A stretch of DNA of 64,000 nucleotides from Acetivibrio saccincola (lineage in GTDB: Bacteria > Bacillota > Clostridia > Acetivibrionales > Acetivibrionaceae): positions 248,001-312,000 of the forward strand of contig NZ_CP025197.1 in NCBI RefSeq assembly GCF_002844395.1. Direction: 5' to 3'. A program made the translations under genes and the position numbers. Under the pieces are notes generated by a model, which did not search any database, was not told the DNA's origin, and saw only the letters and a program-made list of their open reading frames with translations. Each line of letters starts with the position of its first letter. Position 1 is the first letter of the stretch. Positions 46,256 to 55,166 of the stretch are shown one piece after another.

Positions 46256-47149
46256 ATGGAACTTGTATTGGGCACTGCACAATTAGGAATGAACTATGGT
46301 GTAAATAACATATCTGGTAAGCCCTCTTTCTCAGAAGGATTTAACATTTTAAAAAAAGCCTTTGAAAATGGAGTAAATATGGTAGACACTGCATTAGCAT
46401 ATGGGAATTCTGAATTGATAATTGGAGAATTTATGTCACGCACAAATCGTTATTTTAAAATAGCCACAAAGTTGCCTAAATTAAAATATTGTGAAAATTT
46501 AAAAGACCAAGTTGAAGCATATATCGAAAAATCATTGAATAATTTAAGAGTCAAAAAAATTGACTATTATTTTCTCCATAGTTTTGAGGATTATAAAAAT
46601 AACATTGAAATTATAAAAATTTTAAAACAAAACCAGGAGAATGGAAAAGTTCAAAAGATAGGAGTTTCTATATATGATACTTATGAGCTTGACTATATAC
46701 TTAACAATAGTGAAGGATTTATTGATATAGTTCAAATACCTTTCAATATATTTGACTTAAGGTGGATAAAGGATTCTATATTAGAACGTACTAAAGAAAA
46801 AGGCATTGAAGTATTTGTGAGAAGTATTTATTTACAGGGTTTATTATTTCTTAAAAAGGATGCTTTAGACAAAATACATCCTAAAACATACCAGTATGTT
46901 AGCAAACTTTTGGAATTTGCTGAGGAGAATAACATGGACATTAGTAATTTAGCCATGCAATATATAAAATCGCATACAGAGATTAATTATGTTTTAGTAG
47001 GTTGCGAGACAGAAGAGCAAATTGATCAAAATATAAGAAACTTCTATTCAGATTATACAGATAAGTATAAGTTAATTAAAGAATTTGCAATGAAAAATTA
47101 TACCGATGTTGAAAAGGAAATAATTGATCCAAGATTGTGGAAATGTTAG
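46256..47149 (+). CDS. Aldo/keto reductase
   Basis: This 297-residue (alpha/beta)8 oxidoreductase starts ELVLGTAQLGMNYGVNNISGKPSFSEGFNILKKAFENGVNMVDTALAYGNSE, with the catalytic Asp and Tyr in DTALAYG, then IATKLP (Lys) and YYFLHS (His). Members of this subgroup are common in flagellin- or surface-sugar islands. The substrate is unknown; it may reduce a modified nonulosonate precursor. Confidence 0.87.
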   Translation: MELVLGTAQLGMNYGVNNISGKPSFSEGFNILKKAFENGVNMVDTALAYGNSELIIGEFMSRTNRYFKIATKLPKLKYCENLKDQVEAYIEKSLNNLRVKKIDYYFLHSFEDYKNNIEIIKILKQNQENGKVQKIGVSIYDTYELDYILNNSEGFIDIVQIPFNIFDLRWIKDSILERTKEKGIEVFVRSIYLQGLLFLKKDALDKIHPKTYQYVSKLLEFAEENNMDISNLAMQYIKSHTEINYVLVGCETEEQIDQNIRNFYSDYTDKYKLIKEFAMKNYTDVEKEIIDPRLWKC

Positions 47150-47413
47150 TAATGGGAAGGGTTTTTTTATAAGAATTATACAGTGGCGAGATAGAAGGAA
47201 ACTGTACGTATCATTTTTAAAGAAAAGATAAGTGAAACTACTTAAGTAGTTATTTGTTAGAATAGATAGATAGAGTTAGGTGATAAAAACTGTTAAGATA
47301 CAAACTTTTTTAGACAGGTAGTTCTTTTATTTTGACTAAAAAAGATTTGGAATGCCAAATGTAAATGTAGATTAATAAATATTCAAAAATAAAAAGACAA
47401 ACGGAGGAATGGA

Positions 47414-48307
47414 ATGGATAAAATAAAGATGATGAGTAAGATTAAGGAGATACATTTAGAAAATAAAAATATTATAAAATACTTAAAAGAAATTGATGGT
47501 AGAACAAATAATTCTATTGAAGACATTATGATTAGTTACGATTTTCAGGCAGGTAGTTATACAAAGGCTTATAAAAAAGATCCAAAACAAAAGGAAAATT
47601 TTTGTTCTTGTCTTGCTAATATAATTAACAATTTAGAAGACTGTAATTCTATTTTAGAAGTAGGTGTGGGTGAGGGAACTACTTTAGGACCTTTATTTAA
47701 AAAGGTAGAAAAAGAACTAAGTAAATGGTATGGATTTGATATATCTTGGTCTAGAATTAAATATGCTAATAAATTTTTAAAAGAAACTGGTATAAATAAT
47801 GTATGTCTATTCACAGGTGATTTGTTTTCGACGCCATTAAAAGATAATTCAATAGATATAGTCTATACTGCTCATTCAATTGAACCTAATGGGGGTAAAG
47901 AAAAAGAAGCACTTGAGGAGTTGTATCGTATCACAAATAAGTATTTAATTTTATTAGAACCCTCTTATGAATTTGCATGCGAAGAAGGAAGAAGAAGGAT
48001 GGAGTATCATGGATATGTTAAAAACTTATATTCAACAGCAAAAGAAAACGGGTATGATATTATTGAGCATAGATTATTTGATGTATCTGCAAATCCATTA
48101 AACCCCACAGGTTTAATTATTATACGAAAAAAACCTGAAAAGAAAAGCAAAAGGCCTTTATGCTGTCCTGTTACTAGAACAGATCTTATCAAAAAGGATA
48201 ATGTGTTTTTTTCAGAGGAGAGTTTTCTTGTTTATCCTATAATTGAGGAAATACCTTGCTTATTGCCTCAAAATGCTATTATTGCAACAAAATTTTTAGA
48301 TTTGTAA
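47414..48307 (+). CDS. Class I SAM-dependent methyltransferase with Trm112-like tail
   Basis: This 297-residue protein has a Rossmann methyltransferase core (ILEVGVGEGTTLGPLF, WYGFDISWSRIKYANKFL, VCLFTGDLFSTPLKDNSIDIVYTAHSIEPNG). Its C-terminal Trm112-like segment reads PLCCPVTRTDLIKKDNVFFSEESFLVYPIIEEIPCLL. This type is frequent at the edge of flagellin glycosylation loci and may O-methylate the glycan. It is preceded by about 260 AT-rich bases with no clear signal, and GGAGG lies 6 bases before the ATG. Confidence 0.85.
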   Translation: MDKIKMMSKIKEIHLENKNIIKYLKEIDGRTNNSIEDIMISYDFQAGSYTKAYKKDPKQKENFCSCLANIINNLEDCNSILEVGVGEGTTLGPLFKKVEKELSKWYGFDISWSRIKYANKFLKETGINNVCLFTGDLFSTPLKDNSIDIVYTAHSIEPNGGKEKEALEELYRITNKYLILLEPSYEFACEEGRRRMEYHGYVKNLYSTAKENGYDIIEHRLFDVSANPLNPTGLIIIRKKPEKKSKRPLCCPVTRTDLIKKDNVFFSEESFLVYPIIEEIPCLLPQNAIIATKFLDL

Positions 48308-48835
48308 ATAGATAATATTTAAACAATTGTGGAATATATAGAGTGGAAAGTTTAGTTTATAAATATTAAGTTTAGAAAACTGATAAAAGTAACACTATGT
48401 TATTACTTTTATCCATTAAATTTATCATATTTTAGTGCTCTATTTTTTGATAGGGTGCAATTTTATAACAATTCTTTTAAGTGATCGCTGACAATGTTTA
48501 AATCAAAATTAAATACTATAAAAATCAAAAGTATATTTAGTCTTAAAATTTTATGAAGATGTAGAATATGTTATTAATGCTGTAAAGAAAGTTGTCTCCT
48601 TTTAATTTAGATATATTGCAAGGAGGTAACTTTACTATTTTGAGGGTCTCTCAATCCATATAGCAGATAATTTAGAATTTTCTCACTAAATTTTTGAAAT
48701 AATTAGCCGATACAAGAAAAAAGAAAAGTTTTCCTACAAGTCAACTAACATTTAAATTTTCAAAAAAATGAGATTCTATAGGTAGGACAATTTAAAGCAA
48801 AATGTTATTAAAAATATCAGAGGAGGTTTATTTAC
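48308..48835 (+). other. Gene-free remnant region with a copied fragment of pseC
   Basis: About 530 bases without an intact gene. Positions 48553-48595 repeat exactly, over 43 bases, the 3' end of pseC at 44692-44734, after which the two diverge. A ribosome-binding-like AAGGAGG near 48619 is not followed by an open frame. This looks like the scar of a deleted second copy of part of the sugar island. Confidence 0.65.
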
Positions 48836-49107
48836 ATGTCTACATCTTTGAGTTATTCTTATCACGGAAGTACTCCGGAGTGTTATATTTGGGAAGATAA
48901 AGAATTAGGAGTAAAACTGTAAGATATGATATGCAAGGATATGAAGTGCCATTTAAGAGCATATATGTACCCAATTTTATTTTTGAGGGAAGAGATGATG
49001 AGGATGAAGCTATTCAGGTGGTTGTTCACTGGGGCGAATGGGGTTTATTAGATGGAGATGTTATAGGGCATAGCATTGTAGACTATCCAGAAGATAGACA
49101 ATACTAA
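48836..49107 (+). pseudogene. Small unknown gene, frameshifted
   Basis: ATG at 48836 has AGGAGG 9 bases upstream. The frame runs MSTSLSYSYHGSTPECYIWEDKELGVKL and stops at 48922. The -1 frame from 48919 continues VRYDMQGYEVPFKSIYVPNF and VVVHWGEWGLLDGDVIGHS to a stop at 49107. Together they make about 90 residues if one base is restored near 48916. No family was recognised. The strong ribosome binding site shows it was a real gene. The next 268 bases hold nothing clear. Confidence 0.55.
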
Positions 49108-49375
49108 AATTAAATTAAGTGAAAGTATTAATAAGATTAAAGTATCTTTTACTTTTATTGCAGAGAAAATAAGATGCAGATGACAATTTTATATCGGTAA
49201 AAAATGATTTTAAAATCTTTACATAAAGAAAAAGAAATAAGAGAAAGGTATAAGAATGTAGTTGAGCAGCTTCAAAGATCATTTATCTAAGCTATAATGT
49301 TTTTTGAACTGAGTTAAAAACTTGATGCTAAAGTAGCCTGGTTCGTTTTGATTTAAATAAATAGGAGTGATGAAC

Positions 49376-49588
49376 ATGAAAATAGGTCCACGAAAACCAA
49401 GCTTAAAGAAAAGCATAAAAGCTAGAACAACAGGAAAGATAAAGAGAAAGGCTAAAAGTGCAGTGAACCCTTTGTATGGTAAAAAGGGCACAGGGTGGAT
49501 ACGAAACCCTAAGAAGGCTGCATACAATAAGGTATATAGGAAAACAACCTTTGGTATTGGGGATTTGTTGAAGAAGATATTTAAGTAG
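49376..49588 (+). CDS. Small basic protein of unknown function
   Basis: This 70-residue Lys/Arg-rich protein (MKIGPRKPSLKKSIKARTTGKIKRKAKSAV) ends with NPLYGKKGTGWIRNPKKAAYNKVYRKTTFGI, a tail that recurs in small proteins of Firmicutes, often near mobile DNA. GGAG lies 8 bases before the ATG, and a terminator follows, so it is likely a complete unit. Function unknown; its charge would suit nucleic acid binding. Confidence 0.65.
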   Translation: MKIGPRKPSLKKSIKARTTGKIKRKAKSAVNPLYGKKGTGWIRNPKKAAYNKVYRKTTFGIGDLLKKIFK

Positions 49589-49598
49589 GTATGTAGGT

Positions 49599-49642
49599 AA
49601 GAACAGCGATCATGAGGTCGTTGTTCTTTGTTTGGGTTTTTT
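49599..49642 (+). terminator. Terminator of the small basic gene
   Basis: AAGAACAGCGATC (49599-49611) pairs, with G-U pairs, with GGTCGTTGTTCTT (49616-49628), followed by a T-rich tract. Confidence 0.7.
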
Positions 49643-49903
49643 AAAAAAAGAAGGAATTCATATAGACTTCAATTAAGTAGGTTTGGAAACAGAACGTATT
49701 AAGAATACTGATACACAGAATTATTTATATTCCTAGGTTGTCTAGATTAATTTAATAGTATAGGAATTTGCATTTTAGCCTTTGGTCTTAGTAGGTAAAA
49801 AATACATGTCAGAGAAATAAAATTGTTGATTGGATTGCAAAATTTGTATAAAATAAAGTGGAATATATGTATAAAAGGTGGGTTATAGTTTTTAAGAATA
49901 AAA
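49643..49903 (+). other. Gene-free stretch before the IS91-type transposase
   Basis: About 260 AT-rich bases. The left end of the IS91-type element should lie here, but no distinctive terminus was recognised. Confidence 0.35.
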
Positions 49904-51202
49904 GTGATAACAGAAGAAGAAAAGAAAGACAAGAATATATTTAAGCAGATAATAGAAGAGAACTGGGAAGACTTCAAAAAGAAGTACCCATCGTATAACA
50001 AACCGTATTATGAAGAAGTTATAAAAAAGACATTGCTATGTGGGTCAGAGCAGGGAGGATATACGGAGTATAGATGTATGGAATGCGGACAGGGGATGAG
50101 GCGTATACCATTTACCTGTAAAAGTTGTTTTTGTCTTTCGTGTTCAAAAGTTTATACAGATGAAGTAGTAAGCCAAGTTAGTAAGATGCTAAGGTCTGGA
50201 ATGAAGTACCGACATGTGGTGCTGACAATTCCAGAGCAATTAAGAGAAGTATTTTATAAGTATAGACATAACGGGAAAATATTGTCTGAATTAATGCGTA
50301 CAGGCTACAGATGTGTGGAAGAAGTAGTAGGAACAGCAGTAAAAAGGAAAGTGAAAATAGGCATGATAATGGTGCTGCAAACCCATGGAAGATCAGGACA
50401 CTATAATCCCCACTTGCATATACTTTTGACAAGTGGAGGAATAAAAGAAGAGAGGAAAGAGTGGAAGGAATTGTGGTACCTGCCTTTTGAGATTATCCAT
50501 ACGAAATGGCAGTATCATTTATTGAACATGATAAGAGAACAAGTACCCACCAAAGAGATGAATAAAATGGTAGACAATTTGTATAAGTTATATACAAAGG
50601 GATTTGTTGCAAATGTAAGTAAGGGGGAAGCACCTGAGAAAGCAAAAGGTCTTGCAAAATATTTGGCAAAGTACATGGCATCACCACCAATCAGTGTAAG
50701 GAGAATCATCAGATATGACGGTGAAACAGTAACATATTGGTATAATGATCATGAAACAAAAGCTAGAAAAGAAGAGAGTTTGGATGTGTTGACCTTTATA
50801 GGTCGGATGGTACAGCATATACTTCCGAAGGGATTTCAACGTATAAGATATTATGGTTTGCAGGCAACAAAAACATATGAAAAATGGAGTCAAGTGATAA
50901 AAGAAGGTCTTAAGAACTTTTGTAAAGCAGTACAAGGAGTTTATGAAGTAATTGAATCTAGGAATTATAGACAAAGATATAAAGAAAGTAGTAGGAAGGA
51001 CCCGTTAAAGTGTCCTTTTTGCGGGAGTGAAATGAAAGTATGGAAAATATGGCATCCGATATATGGAGTAATATATGACGAAGAGAAAAATATCAGACAG
51101 GGAAAGTATGAAAAATATTCTAAACCAAGAGATAGAGGAGGATGTACCCTTCGGGGGTGTACCAGAATATTACAAATATCGATGTTCTCATTGTCACTTT
51201 GA
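49904..51202 (+). CDS. IS91 family transposase (HUH, Y2 type)
   Basis: This 432-residue rolling-circle transposase has the N-terminal zinc cluster (CMECGQG ... CKSCFCLSCSK), a HUH metal motif in HYNPHLHILL and the two-tyrosine motif in LAKYLAKYMASPP. A C-terminal cysteine pair lies in CPFCGSEMKVWKIWHPIYGVIYDEE. The start is GTG at 49904, the first possible start after a stop at 49886, with no good ribosome binding site. The last about 30 residues look unlike the family and overlap the next gene in another frame, so its 3' end may be altered. Confidence 0.88.
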   Translation: MITEEEKKDKNIFKQIIEENWEDFKKKYPSYNKPYYEEVIKKTLLCGSEQGGYTEYRCMECGQGMRRIPFTCKSCFCLSCSKVYTDEVVSQVSKMLRSGMKYRHVVLTIPEQLREVFYKYRHNGKILSELMRTGYRCVEEVVGTAVKRKVKIGMIMVLQTHGRSGHYNPHLHILLTSGGIKEERKEWKELWYLPFEIIHTKWQYHLLNMIREQVPTKEMNKMVDNLYKLYTKGFVANVSKGEAPEKAKGLAKYLAKYMASPPISVRRIIRYDGETVTYWYNDHETKARKEESLDVLTFIGRMVQHILPKGFQRIRYYGLQATKTYEKWSQVIKEGLKNFCKAVQGVYEVIESRNYRQRYKESSRKDPLKCPFCGSEMKVWKIWHPIYGVIYDEEKNIRQGKYEKYSKPRDRGGCTLRGCTRILQISMFSLSL

Positions 51203-51335
51203 GAACACAATGAATGAGGCCAATGTAGATGTGGCTTTCGGTTGGACTAAGAAAAGGACAAAATGTTCAAGGGGGTTAATGCCCGTACTTGAATGTCCCA
51301 TTTGTTCATGCTTAACATATGAATGTGTGGATTAA
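51108..51335 (+). CDS. Small zinc-ribbon protein
   Basis: This protein of about 75 residues carries two CxxC pairs (YRCSHCHFENTMNEANVDVAFG and LECPICSCLTYECVD), making a zinc ribbon. It overlaps the 3' end of the transposase in another frame; an earlier in-frame ATG at 51075 is possible. It may be an accessory gene of the IS91-type element or a host gene fused at the element end. Function unknown. Confidence 0.5.
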   Translation: MKNILNQEIEEDVPFGGVPEYYKYRCSHCHFENTMNEANVDVAFGWTKKRTKCSRGLMPVLECPICSCLTYECVD

Positions 51336-51364
51336 AAAAGTCCGCCCGATAGGGCGATAAGTTC

Positions 51365-51616
51365 ATGGAGGAGCTTAAGAACCGAGGATTTACTAAAACA
51401 GCTGCTGTTGCTATTGTTTCAGATAGACCTTTCTATGAAGGGCGCAACAATGAAGGTATATATAAGTTTTTTAGAGAAGAATATTCTGTTTACGGTTGTA
51501 TTTTTAAGCCAACAGGTGTAGGAAAAAATAAAGATAGCATTGCATTAACAAGCAGATATGATTTTATCTGGCAGGATTTAAGCGACGGTCGTAAATATTA
51601 CATAATCGAGATTTGA
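51365..51616 (+). pseudogene. Fragment of an unknown protein (C-terminal part)
   Basis: The 83-residue frame reads MEELKNRGFTKTAAVAIVSDRPFYEGRNNEGIYKFFR and ends YDFIWQDLSDGRKYYIIEI. This looks like the C-terminal part of a longer restriction-type or unknown cytoplasmic protein. It begins right at the candidate IS91 end with no ribosome binding site, so the 5' part was probably removed by the element. No firm family. Confidence 0.5.
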
Positions 51617-51644
51617 AGTATTTAATTGAAGAAGGGGGATATTT

Positions 51645-52085
51645 GTGAATAAATTGATTGATGAGATTTGGCAATATTCACACTATTATGGTGATATGTT
51701 ATTTACTTCTTTGCGTTTACATGATAATGAAGAAGATTATGCTGCTATATTAGTTTTATTTAATGCGATGGAGTTAATCTGTAAATCTGTAAGAGAAAAT
51801 TATAATCAAAACTTTTTACAGGATTTGTCCGATTTAAAAAATAATAATATTCTATCCGAAGAAGATTATGATTTTCTAGCTAGCAAAGAATCTGGTATCA
51901 GAGGCATAAGAAATATCATGACACACAGAAATGCATACCAATATTGTTTAGAGGGTACTGATGGTAAAGCTCTTCCCTTTGCAGAACCGGGAACTTGGAC
52001 AATAGTATTTGAAAGCTATGCTCCTAGAATAATTCAAATCTTATATGAGATTTTAAACAACTCTCATTGGAAAAATGAAAGGTGA
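51645..52085 (+). CDS. Hypothetical protein
   Basis: This 146-residue, mostly helical acidic protein starts VNKLIDEIWQYSHYYGDMLFTSLRLHDNEEDYAAIL at a GTG with GGGGG 6 bases upstream. GIRGIRNIMTHRNAYQY resembles the (R-x-x-x-x-H)-like helix found in HEPN/DUF86-type nuclease toxins, a weak resemblance only. It lies directly after the fragment above, 28 bases apart, and may have formed an operon with the intact version. Confidence 0.55.
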   Translation: MNKLIDEIWQYSHYYGDMLFTSLRLHDNEEDYAAILVLFNAMELICKSVRENYNQNFLQDLSDLKNNNILSEEDYDFLASKESGIRGIRNIMTHRNAYQYCLEGTDGKALPFAEPGTWTIVFESYAPRIIQILYEILNNSHWKNER

Positions 52086-52108
52086 TTTAAGATGTCGGGG
52101 CTATTGAC

Positions 52109-52149
52109 TTTTTAGGCTTTACCCCCCAAGGAGATTGATAACCTAAAAA
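52109..52149 (+). repeat. Inverted repeat before the two-gene module
   Basis: TTTTTAGG (52109-52116) and CCTAAAAA (52142-52149) are a perfect 8-bp inverted pair around a C-rich loop. It may be a terminator for the preceding gene or an element scar. Confidence 0.4.
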
Positions 52150-52212
52150 TAAAATTCAAACAGATATTCAGATATAACGCAAACAAAAAGGAAAGGGAGG
52201 GAGTATAACAGC

Positions 52213-53652
52213 ATGAATCAAACAGAAGGAGCAGACCAATTCGTTCTTAGAATGAGTGTTGCTGACGATGGATTTAGCTTTTCATCTTACATCGAAACAG
52301 CATTAATATCTGCGGAAACTGAAATTCAGAATCTGAAAGAGACAATCATGTCAGTTGAGAGTCTTAAACCGAACTGTGATAAGTTAGATTATGCGCTGGC
52401 TGCAAGTTCAGGAGTTCTCTGTGGCATCATTGATATTTTCCTAGTTGGAAAACCTGGAGAGTCACCGGCTGGAGATGTTACTGATAAGTGGTTTGCAAAT
52501 CGGACAACTGATTTCGCTAAACTTTGCGGATGGGAAGGCAAAGGAAGTGATTCACTGTCATCAGCAATTAGCTTTCTTGAGAAGAAATTTAAAATTCCAT
52601 ATGACCAGCGCGGAGCCGGTGATGCTGGAAGTATAGTATTTGACTTGAGTCCTTCAAATCATCATTTCAAATCACTTGGTCATAATCCGACTTTGCTTGG
52701 TTTGTTTTTTTCGATATTAGATCAGTTTACAAATCAATCGCACTTTGTTTCTGGAGGAGAACTGATATCTTTACAGAATGCTGATGGAAAATTTGAACTT
52801 CGCGGCAGTAATGTTCCAGAAAAATTATTTTGTGGGTTCGTCAACTGGTTTGGTCATTTGATTTCCGATATGTCTGGATCATCCAGCAGTAAAGGACGAG
52901 GTATGGGAATACCTTCTCCGTTTTGGGCTTGGACGAACGATATTATTGCAATAAAGAGAAAACTGAACATTCCCGTTTTACAGTTTGAAAACACAATAAA
53001 TGAGCTGGCTCTGAGCATATACAAAGAAGGATACGATATCCGCTTTCAAGCCACCCAGGTCATTCCAGTCTTTATCAATGAAATTATTGTCAGGTTGGTA
53101 TATGCGATAAGGCGATTGGTAAAATATTTCGTAACAACAGACAAAGAAGAACGTTCGGCATCCGCAATGTGGAAAGCTTGTGAGCCATTTTCAAATCCCA
53201 CCGTAAAAAGAATGCTTACAATAGCACACGGCACCTTCTGCATGATGAATCTTGGCGATGCAACCATACGGGCCTTCTTAACCGGAGGTGGTACCTTCAA
53301 TGTGACTGAATTTTTCCTTCGGCTTAACATAGTGGGGGTGGGCCGTTTCACAATTTCATTGTATGGAGAAGCAAAGCGGGTCGTTGTAATACGAAAAGCT
53401 GAGTCCGAAGCTCAGTTTGCAAGAAGAGAAATAACCATCGTAGAAAACTATCTGAACGGACTCTCATTATTATCGGAGTTATACGATGATAAGTATCTTG
53501 TAGATTTTATTGATGACTTTAAGAATAGCGATATGTATGTTCAGGCATTCCAAAAATCTGTCCGATTGGCAGAACTCAGAAAGGTCCCTGATAATAATAT
53601 ACTTAGAACAAAATCCGATATAGATTTATATTTTGGGGGTAACAGACAATGA
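52213..53652 (+). CDS. Unknown protein A of a two-gene module
   Basis: This 479-residue protein has no recognised domain. Visible features are a hydrophobic stretch near residues 60-78 (YALAASSGVLCGIIDIFLVG), a striking polar motif HLISDMSGSSSSKGRGMGIPSPFWAW around residue 215-240, and a charged C-terminal region. Base composition is more balanced than in the flagellar genes, suggesting transfer. Its stop overlaps the next start by 4 bases (ATGA), so the two proteins are made together and probably act together. GGGAGGGAG precedes the ATG. Confidence 0.6.
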   Translation: MNQTEGADQFVLRMSVADDGFSFSSYIETALISAETEIQNLKETIMSVESLKPNCDKLDYALAASSGVLCGIIDIFLVGKPGESPAGDVTDKWFANRTTDFAKLCGWEGKGSDSLSSAISFLEKKFKIPYDQRGAGDAGSIVFDLSPSNHHFKSLGHNPTLLGLFFSILDQFTNQSHFVSGGELISLQNADGKFELRGSNVPEKLFCGFVNWFGHLISDMSGSSSSKGRGMGIPSPFWAWTNDIIAIKRKLNIPVLQFENTINELALSIYKEGYDIRFQATQVIPVFINEIIVRLVYAIRRLVKYFVTTDKEERSASAMWKACEPFSNPTVKRMLTIAHGTFCMMNLGDATIRAFLTGGGTFNVTEFFLRLNIVGVGRFTISLYGEAKRVVVIRKAESEAQFARREITIVENYLNGLSLLSELYDDKYLVDFIDDFKNSDMYVQAFQKSVRLAELRKVPDNNILRTKSDIDLYFGGNRQ

Positions 53653-54749
53653 GCAAGAAAAAATCGAGGTTAAAACTTGCCCAAGAGCAGGCAGAATCGG
53701 CTATCAAGAAGACAAATGATAAAATTAGCGAGTTGGGTACACACACGAGTCAGCTTTATAATGAATTGAACATCTTACAAAAACTCTTTGACGATATTAG
53801 AAATGTTCCAAGCGAGAAACGATTTGAGTATGAAAAACTGAAAAAAATCCGTCTGAACTGGAAACAGCAAGCAGAAAAGATTGAATCAGATTACAAAAAT
53901 GCCGTCGCAAAAAATGCTGGGAAAGGTGCTGCTGGTGTAGGTGCGGGAATCGCAGTTGCGGCTCTTGGTCCTACTGCCGCAATGGGAATTGCGACAACAT
54001 TCGGTATTGCTTCAACAGGAACAGCCATATCTACATTGAGTGGCGCGGCAGCTACCAATGCGGCATTAGCTTGGTTGGGCGGAGGTGCGCTTGCGGCCGG
54101 TGGTGGAGGAATGGCTGCTGGTAAAGCATTTCTTGCTCTTGCCGGACCTGTAGGTTGGGCGATTGGCGGGGTTGCACTTGTGAGTAGCGGACTTCTGCTA
54201 TGGAAAGGGAAAAGTGATCAGAACCGTCTTGAGGAGATTTTCACCCTCATCAGCAAGCGTGATGTTAAATCATACGAACTTGCTATTGTAGAAATAAATG
54301 AGCGAATAAGCCGTATTAAAGATGAAAGCCAAAAACTCAATTGTGCAAGCGAAAGAACAAGAACATTTGGTCTGGACTACAGCTTAATGACAGAGGCACA
54401 GCAATATGAATTGGGTTCTTATGTAAATCTGATGAATTCCTCTACTCAATTGTTGGTTAATCCGATAATTGGATTGCAACCAAAATACGACATAAGTGAT
54501 TTGAAGGAATACATAGCTTTCAGTAAAAAGAAGTTTGATGATAAGCAGAAATCTTTGATTGTTTCCCTCTCCAATCTCTTGTATAAGATAAATCTTGATG
54601 AAAAAGATAAGATCCTATTATGGAAGTCTTTCAAAAGAAACAAGAAGTTCTTGTCTTCTATAGAAATGTCAAAGCAGGATTTTGAATTTTCAATTATTGG
54701 AACAGTAACTGATGCACTTGAGCATAAGTATCGTTTAGAAAAAGGTTGA
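53649..54749 (+). CDS. Unknown protein B with Gly/Ala-rich membrane segment
   Basis: This 366-residue protein has three parts: an N-terminal coiled coil (about 1-90), a long Gly/Ala-rich hydrophobic block (about 92-188; GAGIAVAALGPTAAMGIATTFGIAS to GPVGWAIGGVALVSSGLLLW) able to form several membrane helices or glycine-zipper hairpins, and a C-terminal helical region. Such a layout is seen in membrane-inserting toxins and abortive-infection effectors, but no family is recognised. Translationally coupled to protein A. Confidence 0.6.
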   Translation: MSKKKSRLKLAQEQAESAIKKTNDKISELGTHTSQLYNELNILQKLFDDIRNVPSEKRFEYEKLKKIRLNWKQQAEKIESDYKNAVAKNAGKGAAGVGAGIAVAALGPTAAMGIATTFGIASTGTAISTLSGAAATNAALAWLGGGALAAGGGGMAAGKAFLALAGPVGWAIGGVALVSSGLLLWKGKSDQNRLEEIFTLISKRDVKSYELAIVEINERISRIKDESQKLNCASERTRTFGLDYSLMTEAQQYELGSYVNLMNSSTQLLVNPIIGLQPKYDISDLKEYIAFSKKKFDDKQKSLIVSLSNLLYKINLDEKDKILLWKSFKRNKKFLSSIEMSKQDFEFSIIGTVTDALEHKYRLEKG

Positions 54750-55096
54750 TAGCAATATTCAGATACTGGGAAGATTCTTGCCTATAAATGTTTGTAGTGT
54801 GCCCATTTAAATCAAACATTCTTTATATTTTATGAGTGTATTGGATATGTTCCCTCATACCGATAGTGCAAAAAGAGCCTTTGACGTGTTTCCGACTACC
54901 GACAATGTAAAAGACATCAATCCACCCGGCTCGTTGCATGTGGAGTGCGTAGTATTGATGTCAAGGCTGTAAGCCTTTATTTTACTAGGTTTCCGGAAGT
55001 ACATCCAAGTTGTCTACTCAACCTAAAGGTCCAAAATACGTACATGGGAACATATCGAGGGGGTATTTTTTGAGTGAAATTTAACTCAAAAATAGA
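54750..55096 (+). other. Gene-free region with relic repeats left of IS21
   Basis: Two imperfect repeats with the core ACCGA lie at about 54845-54920. A 9-bp inverted pair GACATCAAT (54913-54921) / ATTGATGTC (54954-54962) follows. Another inverted pair TTTTTTGAGT (55066-55075) / ACTCAAAAA (55084-55092) lies near the IS end and may terminate the upstream module. Positions 55001-55024 are an inverted copy of the repeat at 57560-57585, suggesting that IS21 entered an older, now degraded element. Confidence 0.5.
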
Positions 55097-55166
55097 TAGG
55101 GCTGTAAATGTCAATAAAAATTTAGGTCAGTTACCGGAGTAAATTAGGCCACCAATTCGTAAAAAA

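Larger units (their letters stand above)
49904..51364 (+). mobile_element. IS91-type insertion element
   Basis: The element consists of the HUH transposase, a small zinc-ribbon gene and a candidate right end: a hairpin CGCCC-GATA-GGGCG (51343-51356) followed by ATAA and GTTC (51361-51364). This layout resembles the hairpin-plus-tetranucleotide origin end of IS91-type elements. The left boundary could not be fixed, and IS91 elements make no target duplication. Confidence 0.5.
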
